From positions 186,001-250,000 of the forward strand of contig NZ_JAUSVA010000002.1 of the NCBI RefSeq assembly GCF_030813695.1: a stretch of DNA of 64,000 nt, written 5' to 3'. Shown one piece after another: positions 24,923 to 33,437 of this stretch. The stretch comes from Kitasatospora herbaricolor. GTDB lineage: Bacteria > Actinomycetota > Actinomycetes > Streptomycetales > Streptomycetaceae. The notes below the pieces were generated by a model. It worked only from the letters and a program-made list of their open reading frames with translations, was not told the origin of the DNA and did no database searches. Numbering within the stretch: position 1 is the stretch's first letter; each line of letters starts with the position of its first letter. Both the position numbers and the translations under genes were made by a program.

Positions 24923-25500
24923 TCAGGCTTCGGAGAGGAGCCTCGGCAGCTTGCGCATGTCGTCGAACACCACGGTGTTCGGGCCTTCGAGCCACTGAGC
25001 GGGGGTCAGGCCGCCGGCATAGCCGAGCGACCGCATGCCGGCCGCGCGGGCGGCCTGGACCCCGTACTTGCTGTCTTCGACGACGATGCAGGCTGCGGGT
25101 GCGACACCCATCCGCCGAGCCGCGTGGAGGAAGAGATCAGGGGCGGGCTTGCCGTGAGCGACCTCGACGGCACTGAAGATGCGGCCCTCGAAGTACTGGT
25201 GGATCCCGGTGTGGCCCAGGGTGTGGCGCATCTTGTCGTGACTGCCGCTGGACGCCACGCAGGTGGGGAGCACGATGGCGTCGAGCGCTTCGCGAATGCC
25301 GTCAACCGGGGTGAGTTCGGCATCGACGGCCTCGCGATGGAGTTGCTCGAACCTCTCCTGCCAGGCCGCAGCCCGACTCGCCCCCAGGCGGGTGGCGATC
25401 TGCTCGCCGATGGAGGAGCTCGACCGACCGATGAACTTCTCCATGACTTCAGCTTCCGTCAGCGGCCACCCCAGCTCGGCACGCTCCCGGATGCCGAATC
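24923..25500 (-). pseudogene. HAD-superfamily phosphatase lacking its N-terminus
   Basis: The sequence from GWPLTEAEVMEKFIGRSSSS to LPRLLSEA aligns with the cap and C-terminal core of beta-phosphoglucomutase or phosphatase-type HAD hydrolases. Motif II appears as CVASSGSHDKMRHTL, motif III Lys as HGKPAPDLFLHAA and motif IV as CIVVEDSKYGVQAA. Motif I (DxDGxx), normally in the first 15 residues, is missing: upstream the frame runs into a G-rich low-complexity tract. About 20-25 N-terminal residues with the catalytic Asp are therefore lost. No credible start codon with a ribosome site is present. Confidence 0.75.
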
Positions 25501-25502
25501 CG

Positions 25503-25580
25503 CGCGGGCGCAGGGGCGGGGGCGGGGGCGGGCGCGGGCGCGGGGGCGGGGGCGGGGCCGGGGGCGGGGGCGGCCGAGGG
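25503..25580 (+). repeat. G-rich low-complexity tract (GGGGGC repeats)
   Basis: About 78 bases made almost only of GGGGGCG and GGGCGC units, with many runs of four or five G on the plus strand. Such a tract could form G-quadruplexes. It sits exactly where the HAD gene loses its 5' end. Confidence 0.9.
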
Positions 25581-25662
25581 TAGGCCGACCACCCCCGCCG
25601 GTGTGCCGCCCGAGCCCGTCGCGCGTCGGTCCCGGGCCGGCACGGGGCGGCCTGACCGCCGG

Positions 25663-26529
25663 TCAGGCGTCCCGGCCCCGCAGCAGGGCGGTGCCGAGCA
25701 GCAGCGCCCCGGCGGACCAGCCGGCGAGCACGGCGAGGCCGGTCCACGGGGCCACCGGCAACCGGTCGAGGCCCGTGGTGGCCTGGACCGCGAGGCCGGC
25801 GGTCATCGGCGCGAGCTGCTGGAGGTGACGCTGCCAGTCGGGGTCGGCGACCACCCGGATGAGGAGCGGGAACAGGTGGAGGAGGCCGAGGACGACCCCC
25901 GCGGCGGCGGCCGGTTCCCGGACGGCCGTCGCCACGCCCAGCGTGAGCAGGGCGACCAGGGCCAGGTAGAGCACCGATCCGACGGCCGCGCGCAGCGTCG
26001 GCCCGTCGGCGAGGGACAGCGGCGGGTAGCCGTGCGCCGGGGTGAAGCCGCTCCCGGGGAGGATCAGCCGTCCGGCGAGCAGGGAGCCGAGGACGGCGGC
26101 GGTCGCCGCGAGCAGCACAGCCCCGGCGAGCGCGGCCGCCTTGGCGGCGTAGGCGGTGCCCCGGTCGGGCAGCGCCGCCAGGGTGGTGCGGATCATGCCG
26201 GTGCCGTACTCGCCGCCGACCGCCGCCGCCGCGAGCAGCACCACCACCGCCTGCCCGAGGGTGACGCCGGTCAGGGCGAGCCGGGTGGCGTCCTCCCCGC
26301 AGCCGGCATCCGGGCAGGACACGCCAGCGGCGGCCGCCGCACTCAGCCCGACGCTCGCCACGACCAGTACGAGGAGGGCCGGCCAGGTGCCACCGGCGGT
26401 GCGCAGCTTCGTCCACTCGGCGTGCAGGGCCCGGCCGAGGGCCGGTCGTGGAGCCCGGGTGGCGGACGGCGGCACCACCGCGCGGGTGGAGGGCCGCGGC
26501 TCCGCCGCGCGGGAGAGGGGCCCGTTCAC
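25663..26529 (-). CDS. ABC-2-type transporter permease
   Basis: A 288-residue membrane protein with about six hydrophobic helices. The cytoplasmic N-terminus has LHAEWTKLRTAGG, the signature entry of actinomycete ABC-2 permeases, followed by GGEYGTGMIRTTLAALPDRG after the second helix. GTG 26529 overlaps the upstream stop by four bases (GTGA) and has AGGAGGGA before it. It is the last gene of the three-gene exporter operon and the probable second half of a heterodimeric permease. Confidence 0.88.
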   Translation of the reverse strand: MNGPLSRAAEPRPSTRAVVPPSATRAPRPALGRALHAEWTKLRTAGGTWPALLVLVVASVGLSAAAAAGVSCPDAGCGEDATRLALTGVTLGQAVVVLLAAAAVGGEYGTGMIRTTLAALPDRGTAYAAKAAALAGAVLLAATAAVLGSLLAGRLILPGSGFTPAHGYPPLSLADGPTLRAAVGSVLYLALVALLTLGVATAVREPAAAAGVVLGLLHLFPLLIRVVADPDWQRHLQQLAPMTAGLAVQATTGLDRLPVAPWTGLAVLAGWSAGALLLGTALLRGRDA

Positions 26530-28070
26530 ACGTCCCTCCTGCGCAGCAGGACGAGGGCGAGGGCGCCCGCCGCCAGGGTGTACCCGGCGAGGACGGCGAG
26601 CCCGGCCCACGGCGGGAGCGGGAAGTAGCCGAACTCGGGTGTGTAGGCGCCGTCCACCTGCGGGTACCGGGGCACGGTCTGCTGGATCGCGAAGCCGGCC
26701 GCCGGGGTGAGGCGCAGCAGCCACTGCGCGGGCCCGGCGGGCAGCACGCCGGAGGTCGCGAACAGGTACGGCAGCACGACGGCCGCGACGACGGCGGTGA
26801 CCGCCGTCGCGCCACGGCGCAGCACCACGCCGGCGGCGAGGGCGAGCAGGGTGACGAGGGCGAAGAGCAGTGCGGTGCCGGCCACCGCGCGCAGTTCGGT
26901 GGCCGCGGGGACCGGGAGGGCCCGGAAGTGCGCGGCCTCCGAGCGCAGGCGGCCGAGCGGGACGGCGAGCGCCGCGCCCGCCAGGCCCGCCGCCGCGGCG
27001 GTGGCGCCGAGGACGGCCGCCTTCGCGGCGAGCACCCGGCCGCGGCCCGGGTGGGCCGCCAGCGTGGTCCGGATCAGCCCGCGCCGGTACTCGACGGTGA
27101 CTGACCCGGCGCCGAGGGCGACCAGGACGAGCAGGCCCGCGAATGATCCGACCAGGAAGTTCTCCACGGTGTGGGCCGGGCCCATGGGCGGCCCGCCGAC
27201 CACGGGGGCGATGTCCCCGGCCCCGGTGACGGTGATCCGGCCCGCGGATTCGGTGAACCCGCCGCGCAGGGTGTCGCTGTAGCTGCCGGACGTGCCGGCG
27301 TCGCCGCCGGCCTGTTCGCCCTGCCAGCCGGTGTCCTGCCAGCGGCCCACCAACTCGGCGGGGCCGAACTCGGCGGTGGCGACGGCGGGGGCGTAGCCCG
27401 TCCCGGCGCCGGTGTCGGTGGCGGCCTGCGGGGAGGCCACGAAGAGCCCCGCCCGGAGGGTCCGCGGCAGGCCGGGCAGGTGGGCGGCGCCGAGCGTGGT
27501 CCAGTGCACGCCGTCGCCGGAGGCGTACCCGGTGATGTCGTCGCCGGCGCGGACCAGGCGCAGCCGGTGGGTGTCGCCGGTGAGGGCCGGGCCCGGGGTG
27601 TCGTGGGTGTAGTCGTCCTGCATCCGGATGCCGTGGCCGCCGGTGAGCATCACGGCCGCGTATCCGGACCCGCGTTCGGGGCCGGCCTTGACGATGACGC
27701 CGGCCTTGGCCCACGGCTGGACGCCCGGGACGGCCTGGGCTCCGGGCCCGGGTTCGGTCCGGCCGGTCAGCGGGCCGACCGGGACGGTGATCGCGCCGTC
27801 GCCGTCCAGGGTGCGGTGCACGAAGTAGAAGGCGTCGTTGACGGCCTGGCCGCCGGGGCCGCGCGGGAACCCCGCGTCGGCGGCGCCATCGGGGGCCGCC
27901 GTGCCGAGCAGCCCGACCAGGACGGTGGCCAGCGCGGCCACGGCCGGACCGATCACCCAGCCGCGCACCGTACGGAACTTGGTCCACTCGGCGCGCACCT
28001 GCCGCCGGAATCGGGCCGTCCGCCGGCGCCGGGGGCGGGCCCGGTCCCCTCTCGCCACTTGATCCGTCAC
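26526..28070 (-). CDS. ABC-2-type permease with large extracellular insert
   Basis: A 514-residue membrane protein. The N-terminus has VRAEWTKFRTVRGWVIG and one helix, then a roughly 230-residue extracytoplasmic domain (YFVHRTLDGDGAITVPVG, GVHWTTLGAAHLPGLP) resembling a concanavalin/laminin-G-like beta sandwich. Further helices follow, with VEYRRGLIRTTLAAHPGRG equivalent to the partner permease. Such inserts occur in actinomycete ABC-2 exporters with unknown ligand. Its GTG start (28070) overlaps the ATPase stop by four bases. With the next permease it should form the channel. Confidence 0.88.
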   Translation of the reverse strand: MTDQVARGDRARPRRRRTARFRRQVRAEWTKFRTVRGWVIGPAVAALATVLVGLLGTAAPDGAADAGFPRGPGGQAVNDAFYFVHRTLDGDGAITVPVGPLTGRTEPGPGAQAVPGVQPWAKAGVIVKAGPERGSGYAAVMLTGGHGIRMQDDYTHDTPGPALTGDTHRLRLVRAGDDITGYASGDGVHWTTLGAAHLPGLPRTLRAGLFVASPQAATDTGAGTGYAPAVATAEFGPAELVGRWQDTGWQGEQAGGDAGTSGSYSDTLRGGFTESAGRITVTGAGDIAPVVGGPPMGPAHTVENFLVGSFAGLLVLVALGAGSVTVEYRRGLIRTTLAAHPGRGRVLAAKAAVLGATAAAAGLAGAALAVPLGRLRSEAAHFRALPVPAATELRAVAGTALLFALVTLLALAAGVVLRRGATAVTAVVAAVVLPYLFATSGVLPAGPAQWLLRLTPAAGFAIQQTVPRYPQVDGAYTPEFGYFPLPPWAGLAVLAGYTLAAGALALVLLRRRDV

Positions 28071-29023
28071 CGGTGGGCCTCCGCGTCCTCGGCCCGGTAC
28101 TCGGTCGCGTCCCGGGTGAGCTCCAGGAAGGCGTCCTCCAGGGTGACGCGGCGGGCCGTCACCTCGGAGAAGGGCACCGCTCGGGCGCCCAGCAGGGCGG
28201 TGATCCGCTCCCCGGTCAGGCCGGTCACGGTGAGCGTGCCGGGCCCGGCCGGCGCGGTGCTGCCGCCCGCCCGCTCCAGCGCCGCGGCCGCCCGCGCCGG
28301 CGCGGTGGTCCGGACGGTGGTCCGGCCGCCGGCCGCGGCCGCCAGCAGGTCGGGCACGCCGGTGTCGGCAACCACCCGGCCCCGGCCGACCACCACCAAG
28401 TGGTCGGCGGTGCCTTCCAGTTCGGCCATCAGGTGGCTGGAGACGAGCACGGCGCGGCCCTCACGGGCGAATGATCCGAGCAACCCGCGCATCCAGACGA
28501 TGCCTTCCGGGTCGAGGCCGTTGAACGGCTCGTCCAGCATCAGCACCGGCGGGTCACCGAGCAGCGCCGCGGCGATCCCCAGGCGCTGGCGCATGCCCAG
28601 CGAGTAGCCGCCGGCGCGGCGCCGGGCGGCGGTGGCGAGGCCGGCGAGGGCGAGCACCTCGTCCACCCGGCGGGCGCCCAGGCCCTGCGAATGCGCCAGC
28701 CACAGCAGGTGGTTGCGGCCCGTCCTGCCGGGCTGCAGGGCACCCGCGTCCAGCAGTGCGCCGATGTGGCGCAGCGGATCCCGCAGGCTCCGGTAGGGGC
28801 GCCCGCCGACCAGGGACCGGCCGGCGTCGGGGGCGTCCAGGCCCAGCACCACCCGCATGGTGGTGGACTTGCCGGCCCCGTTCGGGCCCACGAACCCGGT
28901 CACCCGCCCCGGCCGCACGGTGAAGGTCATCCCGTCCAGGGCCTGGACGGCCCCGAAGCGTTTGCGCAGGCCGTCGACCTCGATGGTCGCCCTGGCGTCG
29001 TCGTCAGTCATGTCCAGGAGCAT
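28067..29023 (-). CDS. ABC transporter ATP-binding protein (drug-exporter type)
   Basis: A 318-residue ATPase. Walker A is GPNGAGKST, the signature YSLGMRQRLGIA, and Walker B VLMLDEPFNGLDPEG. The length and the C-terminal ACT-like tail fit the DrrA/CcmA exporter group. It heads the operon with two ABC-2 permeases. Starts at 29023 or 29011 are both possible and neither has a strong ribosome site, so a short-leader transcript is possible. It is divergent from a two-component system with an 11-bp inverted repeat between, suggesting response to a membrane-active compound. Confidence 0.93.
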   Translation of the reverse strand: MLLDMTDDDARATIEVDGLRKRFGAVQALDGMTFTVRPGRVTGFVGPNGAGKSTTMRVVLGLDAPDAGRSLVGGRPYRSLRDPLRHIGALLDAGALQPGRTGRNHLLWLAHSQGLGARRVDEVLALAGLATAARRRAGGYSLGMRQRLGIAAALLGDPPVLMLDEPFNGLDPEGIVWMRGLLGSFAREGRAVLVSSHLMAELEGTADHLVVVGRGRVVADTGVPDLLAAAAGGRTTVRTTAPARAAAALERAGGSTAPAGPGTLTVTGLTGERITALLGARAVPFSEVTARRVTLEDAFLELTRDATEYRAEDAEAHR

Positions 29024-29030
29024 GGGCCGG

Positions 29031-29068
29031 GCGGCGTGACAACGGCGGAACGGCCGCTGTCACGCCGC
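29031..29068. promoter_or_regulatory. 11-bp-arm inverted repeat between exporter and two-component genes
   Basis: GCGGCGTGACA (29031-29041) and TGTCACGCCGC (29058-29068) are perfect inverted arms with a 16-base spacer that itself contains a short inverted repeat. It fills the 74-base gap between divergent operons, a likely operator for the response regulator starting at 30408. Confidence 0.6.
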
Positions 29069-29097
29069 TGTTAGGCCCGGCCGCATACCCTGCCTGC

Positions 29098-30411
29098 ATG
29101 TTCTCTCGACGCGGCACCGTGCGGTGGCGCTTCACCGCCCTGTACGTCGGCCTGTTCCTGCTCTCCGGCACCGCCCTGCTGGCGCTCGCGGGCCTGCTCA
29201 CCGCCCGGTCGACCCGGGTCAGCGAGGTGGTACCGGGCACCGCCCCGGACCTCTCCGCTGCCTCCGAGCCCGCCCTGGCCAGGATCGAGCAGCTCCAGCA
29301 GGAGGTGTCCCGGCTGCAGGAGAGCCGGGCGGACCAGTTGCTGCTCGGGTCGGCCGTCGCCCTCGCGGTGATGGCCGTCCTCTCGGTCGCCCTCGGCTGG
29401 TACGTCGCGGGCCGGGTGCTGCGGCCGCTGCGCACGATGACCGCCGCCACCCGCCGCATCACGGCGGACAACCTGCACGAGCGGCTCGCCGCCGGCGGCC
29501 CGGCCGACGAGGTGAAGGACCTCTCGGACACCATCGACGGGCTGCTCGAACGCCTGGAGGGTTCGTTCGCCGCCCAGCGCCGCTTCGTGGCCGACGCCTC
29601 CCACGAGCTCCGGACCCCGCTGGCCACCATCCGCGCCGCGCTGGACGTGGCCGTCGCCAAACCGGCGCCGGTGGCCGCCGGAACGCTCACCCTCGCCCGC
29701 CGGGTACGCACCGAACTCGACCGGGTGGACGAGCTGTTGGAGAGCTTCCTGGTACTCGCCCGGGCCGAGCACCGGGCCCTGCCGGACACCGTACGCCTCT
29801 CGCTGCGGGCCGTCGCAGCGGAGGTCCTGGCCGCCCGGGCCGCGGATCTCGGCGCGGGACACCTCACCCTGCTCGACGCCGGGCCCGCCGGCGGGGGCGA
29901 CACCTCCGGGCCCGGGCCCGTCGGTCGGGAGGGGACCGTCCTGGGCAGTCCCGCCCTGCTGACCCGGATGGTCGAGAACCTGGTCGACAACGCGATCCGC
30001 CACAACGAAGACAGCGGTTGGCTGCGCGTCGCCACCGCCGAGGACGGCGCGAGCGTCCGGCTGACCGTCGAGAGCGGCGGGGCCGTGCTCGACCCTGAGC
30101 AGGTCGCCGGACTGACGCGGCCGTTCCGCCGGCTCGGCGCGGCACGGACCGGTACGGACGGCGGCTCGGGTCTGGGCCTCTCGATCGTCGCGGCCGTCGC
30201 CGCCGCCCACGGCGGCAGCCTCGACCTGCACGCCCGCGCGGAGGGCGGACTCCGGGCGACCGTCCGGCTGCCCACGGCCGGCCCGGCCCGGAGCGGTACG
30301 GACGGGCACGATACGGACAGGCACGACGCGGACGGGGGCAGCGCGGACGGGCACGGTGAGGCCCCGGCCGTCGCGCCGCTCGAAGGCCGCACGGGCGGCG
30401 GTGCGTCGTGA
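29098..30411 (+). CDS. Sensor histidine kinase, CutS-like
   Basis: A 437-residue membrane kinase. Two helices (about 12-33 and 80-100) bracket a short extracytoplasmic loop of about 45 residues. A HAMP linker (GRVLRPLRTMTAATRRI) and the HisKA box FVADASHELRTPLATIRAAL follow, with His169 as phospho-acceptor. The ATPase domain shows NLVDNAIRHN and GGSGLGLSIVAAVAA. The last 45 residues are Gly/Asp/His-rich and disordered. Its short sensor loop suits detection of membrane-active or cell-envelope signals. It overlaps the response regulator gene by four bases. Confidence 0.92.
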   Translation: MFSRRGTVRWRFTALYVGLFLLSGTALLALAGLLTARSTRVSEVVPGTAPDLSAASEPALARIEQLQQEVSRLQESRADQLLLGSAVALAVMAVLSVALGWYVAGRVLRPLRTMTAATRRITADNLHERLAAGGPADEVKDLSDTIDGLLERLEGSFAAQRRFVADASHELRTPLATIRAALDVAVAKPAPVAAGTLTLARRVRTELDRVDELLESFLVLARAEHRALPDTVRLSLRAVAAEVLAARAADLGAGHLTLLDAGPAGGGDTSGPGPVGREGTVLGSPALLTRMVENLVDNAIRHNEDSGWLRVATAEDGASVRLTVESGGAVLDPEQVAGLTRPFRRLGAARTGTDGGSGLGLSIVAAVAAAHGGSLDLHARAEGGLRATVRLPTAGPARSGTDGHDTDRHDADGGSADGHGEAPAVAPLEGRTGGGAS

Positions 30412-31091
30412 GGGTGCTGGTGGTCGAGGACGCCCGGGCGCTCGCCGAGGTCGTCGCCGAGGGGCTCCGTGACCAAGGCATGGCTGTGGACATCGCGCAC
30501 GACGGCCTGGAGGCCGCCGCCAAACTCGACCTCGCCCCGTACGACGTCGTCCTGCTCGACCGGGACCTGCCAGGCATCCACGGCGACACCCTCTGCCGCA
30601 TGATCACCGACCGGGAGGACACCGCGATGGTGCTGATGCTGACGGCCGCGGACGGCCCGGGCGACCGGGTCAGCGGGCTCGGCCTGGGCGCGGACGACTA
30701 CCTCGCCAAGCCCTTCCACTTCCCGGAACTCGTGCTGCGGATCCGCGCCCTGGCCCGCCGGCGGCCCACCGCGCAGCCCCGCATCCTGCGGGCCGCCGGG
30801 CTGGTGCTGGACCCGCTGCGACGCACCGCGAGCCGCGACGGCCGGCAGCTCGACCTCTCGGTGAAGGAGTTCGGCGTCCTCGAAGCCCTGCTGCGGGCCT
30901 CCCCGGGGCACCTCTCCGCCGAGGCCCTGCTCGACCGGGTCTGGGACGAGCACGCCGACCCGTTCACCAACACGGTGGCCGTCACCGTCGGCCGCCTCCG
31001 CCGCAAGTTGGGCGATCCCCCGGTGATCACCACCACCCCCGGCGTCGGATACCGCGTCAGCGACCCGCCGGACGACCCGGCGACACCGTAG
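30408..31091 (+). CDS. OmpR-family response regulator, CutR-like
   Basis: A 227-residue regulator. The receiver domain has the acidic pair E7/D8, phospho-acceptor Asp51 in VVLLDRDLPGIHG and the conserved Lys in DDYLAKPFHF. The C-terminal winged helix runs from LDLSVKEFGVLEALL to TVGRLRRKLGDPP. DRDLPGIHGD and the overall pattern match CutR of Streptomyces. The GTG start overlaps the kinase stop (GTGA). It probably controls the divergent ABC exporter operon through the 29031-29068 site; this is inference from position. Confidence 0.92.
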   Translation: MRVLVVEDARALAEVVAEGLRDQGMAVDIAHDGLEAAAKLDLAPYDVVLLDRDLPGIHGDTLCRMITDREDTAMVLMLTAADGPGDRVSGLGLGADDYLAKPFHFPELVLRIRALARRRPTAQPRILRAAGLVLDPLRRTASRDGRQLDLSVKEFGVLEALLRASPGHLSAEALLDRVWDEHADPFTNTVAVTVGRLRRKLGDPPVITTTPGVGYRVSDPPDDPATP

Positions 31092-31191
31092 GAAGGCCGC
31101 CGCCGCGCCGGGGGCAACGTGCAGATCAGATCCGATGAACGGGCGCCGGGGGCACTCGTAGGCCGGAGCCGTGGGGCGCAGCCAGCACCGG

Positions 31192-31410
31192 TCAGATCGG
31201 CCGGTCGGGGTGGGAGAAGGTCAGGCCCTCGGCGGCGAGAGGGCGCCGGACCGGGACCGGCTCGGTCACGGTCTCGCCGGGCGGCTGGCGGAAGTCGGCG
31301 CCCTGCTCGACCGTCGGGGGCCCGCTCCCGCCGGACCGGGCGAGCACGGGAAGGTCGGCGGCGGGCTCGGAGAAGGCAGGCAGCCCGAGGCTGCGACGAT
31401 CGGGGGTCAT
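31192..31410 (-). CDS. Small Pro-rich ORF, unknown
   Basis: A 72-codon frame with strong GC third-position bias, which argues for real coding. The product has no recognised domain; it starts TPDRRSLGLPAFSEPAADLP and is rich in Pro, Glu and Gly. The ribosome site is weak (GGGGAT, three bases before ATG). A similar PAFSE segment appears in the disrupted ORF at 34080-34436, so the two may be related small genes. There is no signal peptide. Confidence is limited by size. Confidence 0.35.
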   Translation of the reverse strand: MTPDRRSLGLPAFSEPAADLPVLARSGGSGPPTVEQGADFRQPPGETVTEPVPVRRPLAAEGLTFSHPDRPI

Positions 31411-31527
31411 GATCCCCAGTCTGGCAGGTCGCCGGCCGGGCCGAGGCCCCGGCCCGGGCCGTCCGCACGGGACACCCGAGCCGGGACGCCGGAGAGGGAC
31501 GCCGGTGGCCGGACGAGCAGGCCCGGG

Positions 31528-31950
31528 TCAGAGCCGCGCTCTGCGCGTCAGTGCGACGACGGGTATGCGCCACCCGGCCCGCTCCTGAAATCCGGCGAAG
31601 TAGGGCGTGTGCTCCAACTGCCGGGCCCAGAGCCGCTCCCGCTCCACGCCCTCGACCTCGGTCGCCGTCACCTCGTACGTCTCGGTGCCCACCTCGATGC
31701 CGGCGACGGGGTCGGCGAGCAGGTTGTGGTACCAGCCGGGGTGGCTCCCCCTGCCCCCGTTGGCGGCGAAGACCACCAGGCGCTCCCCCTCCCGCAGATA
31801 GGTCACGGGCATCGTGCGCGGCTGCCCGCTGCGGGCGCCGACGGTGGTCAGCAGGAGCAGGGGCACCCCCTCGAAGTCACCGCCGACCACTCCGCCGGCG
31901 GACCGGAACTCGTCGATCACCAGCTGATTACGCTGCAACCGTTCCGACAT
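31528..31950 (-). CDS. Deazaflavin (F420)-dependent nitroreductase-family protein
   Basis: A 140-residue protein of the Ddn/F420-dependent quinone-reductase-like split-beta-barrel family: VPLLLLTTVGARSGQPRTMP, VVFAANGGRGSHPGWYHNL and VEGVERERLWARQ are typical. These cytoplasmic enzymes use reduced F420 to reduce quinones or nitro compounds. ATG 31950 has AAGGGAC ten bases upstream. The gene is intact although it lies among fragments. An upstream remnant of an ECF sigma factor on the same strand starts at 32129. Confidence 0.88.
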   Translation of the reverse strand: MSERLQRNQLVIDEFRSAGGVVGGDFEGVPLLLLTTVGARSGQPRTMPVTYLREGERLVVFAANGGRGSHPGWYHNLLADPVAGIEVGTETYEVTATEVEGVERERLWARQLEHTPYFAGFQERAGWRIPVVALTRRARL

Positions 31951-31955
31951 GGATG

Positions 31956-32129
31956 TCAGTCCCTTCTGAGTACCGCGGGTCGCGTCACCGTCGACGCGGG
32001 TCCGCTGCGAGTAGGTGCGGACGGGTGGGCCCGGTAGCGGGCGAAGTTGATCAGCCGGCGCCGCTCGTTCATGATCGCGCCGAGTCCCGCTCCGGTCCGC
32101 TCGTCGCCGGCCTCGGCTCCGGTGCTCAT
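31956..32129 (-). pseudogene. ECF sigma factor, N-terminal remnant
   Basis: The short frame starts with ATG at 32129 and reads MNERRRLINFARYR near residue 20. This matches the start of region 2 in actinomycete ECF sigma factors (consensus ERRRLxNxAYRxLGS), with an apparent small insertion in FA-YR. After that the homology stops, and the frame ends after 57 residues. The remaining 250 or so residues of a sigma factor are absent. It is probably a deletion remnant upstream of the nitroreductase gene. Confidence 0.5.
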
Positions 32130-33246
32130 GATCCGCCGCCCCCCTCGCTCGCTCCTGGCCTCCACCTGTGACGACAGGACAGCCCACCGGAATGTGAGGC
32201 CGATGCGCCCGAAGGCGCGGGACCGCAGGCAGGTCACCGCACGGCCGACCGCGCCGGCCCGCCGTCCGCGGTCGTCAGGTCCGTGGCTCCGCCGACCCAC
32301 GGACGGCCCTCCTCGCGCGCCGGAGACCCCGCAGATGACGGGACGCCGGGCGGCACGTCATCTGCAGGCCCTTGCGCAATCGGTGGTCCCAGGGTCGGTA
32401 GATGCCCAGCGGCGCTCCGGAGAGGGTGTCGAGCGGGTAGAGCGGCTTGGGTGACTCCTCGCGGCGCCGGGCCCGCGAGCCGGACTCCTCGGCGGGCCGC
32501 CGGGCGGACCGGCCGGCCGGGCGTGGGGGCGGTGCGCCGTCGGCGCACCCCTGAGGCCCGGTCCCGCCGTTCACCGGCTGTCACCCCCGGCCGTTCACCG
32601 CCGGACGACGGGCACGCCCGGCGCCGGCCGAGCCGCACGGGCCGGCCGGCGGCACCACCTGCGAAACCCCCGTCTGTCGGCGGGCGGGCACCACCACCGA
32701 GAGATGGCGTGTTACCGCCGGTGGTACAGCCGGCCGACGCGCGCTCACCACAGCGCCCCCGCACTCCGGGCAGCCAGCAGAATGCGAAACCCCGTTCGGA
32801 AACGAGGCTTCGAGATGCTGGACCTCAGCGCGACGCGGGGAAAGACCAGGACGGGCCGAGCGGCACCGGCCGACCGCTGACGATGCGAAGCCGGACTGGA
32901 CCTACGAGCTGTCGTCGGCAGCTGGTGGTCCCTTGGCCGCAGCGGGCCCCTACGGGGCGGTCTCGTAGATGACCTCGGTGTCCTCGCGCAGGATCCGGCG
33001 ATGCGCACCAGTGCGTCGCGCTCCGCGGTGTCCGTCGCAAGGCCTCATCAGAGCTTGGAGGACACCCAATTCCGATCACAGGTCTACGGATCTGGATCAC
33101 CGGGATTACGGGCCAACGCTCGGCCGGACAAGCAGGGCGGGCGCCTGGCGCGCGAGCGGCGCCCGGCTGGAGGGCCGAGCGCCGTTCCATGGGAGCGTGC
33201 CGTGAGGTGGCCGCATCGCACGCTAATGGTCGGCGCCAGAGGTTGA
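32130..33246. other. Degenerate region with weak ORFs and one imperfect inverted repeat
   Basis: No intact gene is supported. A minus-strand frame at 32275-32574 contains a protein-like stretch (EESPKPLYPLDTLSGAPLGI) within low-complexity Arg/Pro sequence and may be a fragment. At 32785-32794 and 32803-32812, CGAAACCCCG and CGAGGCTTCG pair with two mismatches. Another protein-like minus-strand snippet (RILREDTEVIYETAP) lies near 32960-33000. Confidence 0.4.
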
Positions 33247-33378
33247 TCAGCTGGTATCCGTGGCCTGCTGGACCGCTGCGGAGTAGGTGGCCGGGACGAG
33301 CGCGACGTAGGCGCCCTGGAGGCCCTTGAGAGCCGCCTTCAAATCCCCGGTCGGGTCGGGCGTCACTTCGGCACTCAC
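33247..33378 (-). pseudogene. C-terminal coding fragment, unknown protein
   Basis: A 43-residue frame with good codon bias from GTG 33378 to TGA at 33247: SAEVTPDPTGDLKAALKGLQ, then VALVPATYSAAVQQATD. Upstream, in frame, is a Lys/Pro-rich linker-like stretch (EKAKPAPGKKDKV) that soon hits a stop. It looks like the tail of a larger protein cut by deletion, though a very small gene is possible. Confidence 0.4.
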
Positions 33379-33437
33379 CTTGTCCTTCTTGCCCGGCGCC
33401 GGTTTAGCCTTCTCGGGCTAGGACAGCTAGGACATAC

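Noticed and set aside
25503..25580. Proline-rich N-terminus for the HAD protein, reading through the G-rich tract
   Set aside because: The poly-Pro reading is a by-product of the GGGGGC repeats; the family starts with an Asp-containing motif that is not there.
33001..33110. Possible tRNA-like or attachment-site sequence near the left edge of the mobile region
   Set aside because: No cloverleaf with a T-loop consensus could be formed, and I found no repeat of it near 59.3 kb.
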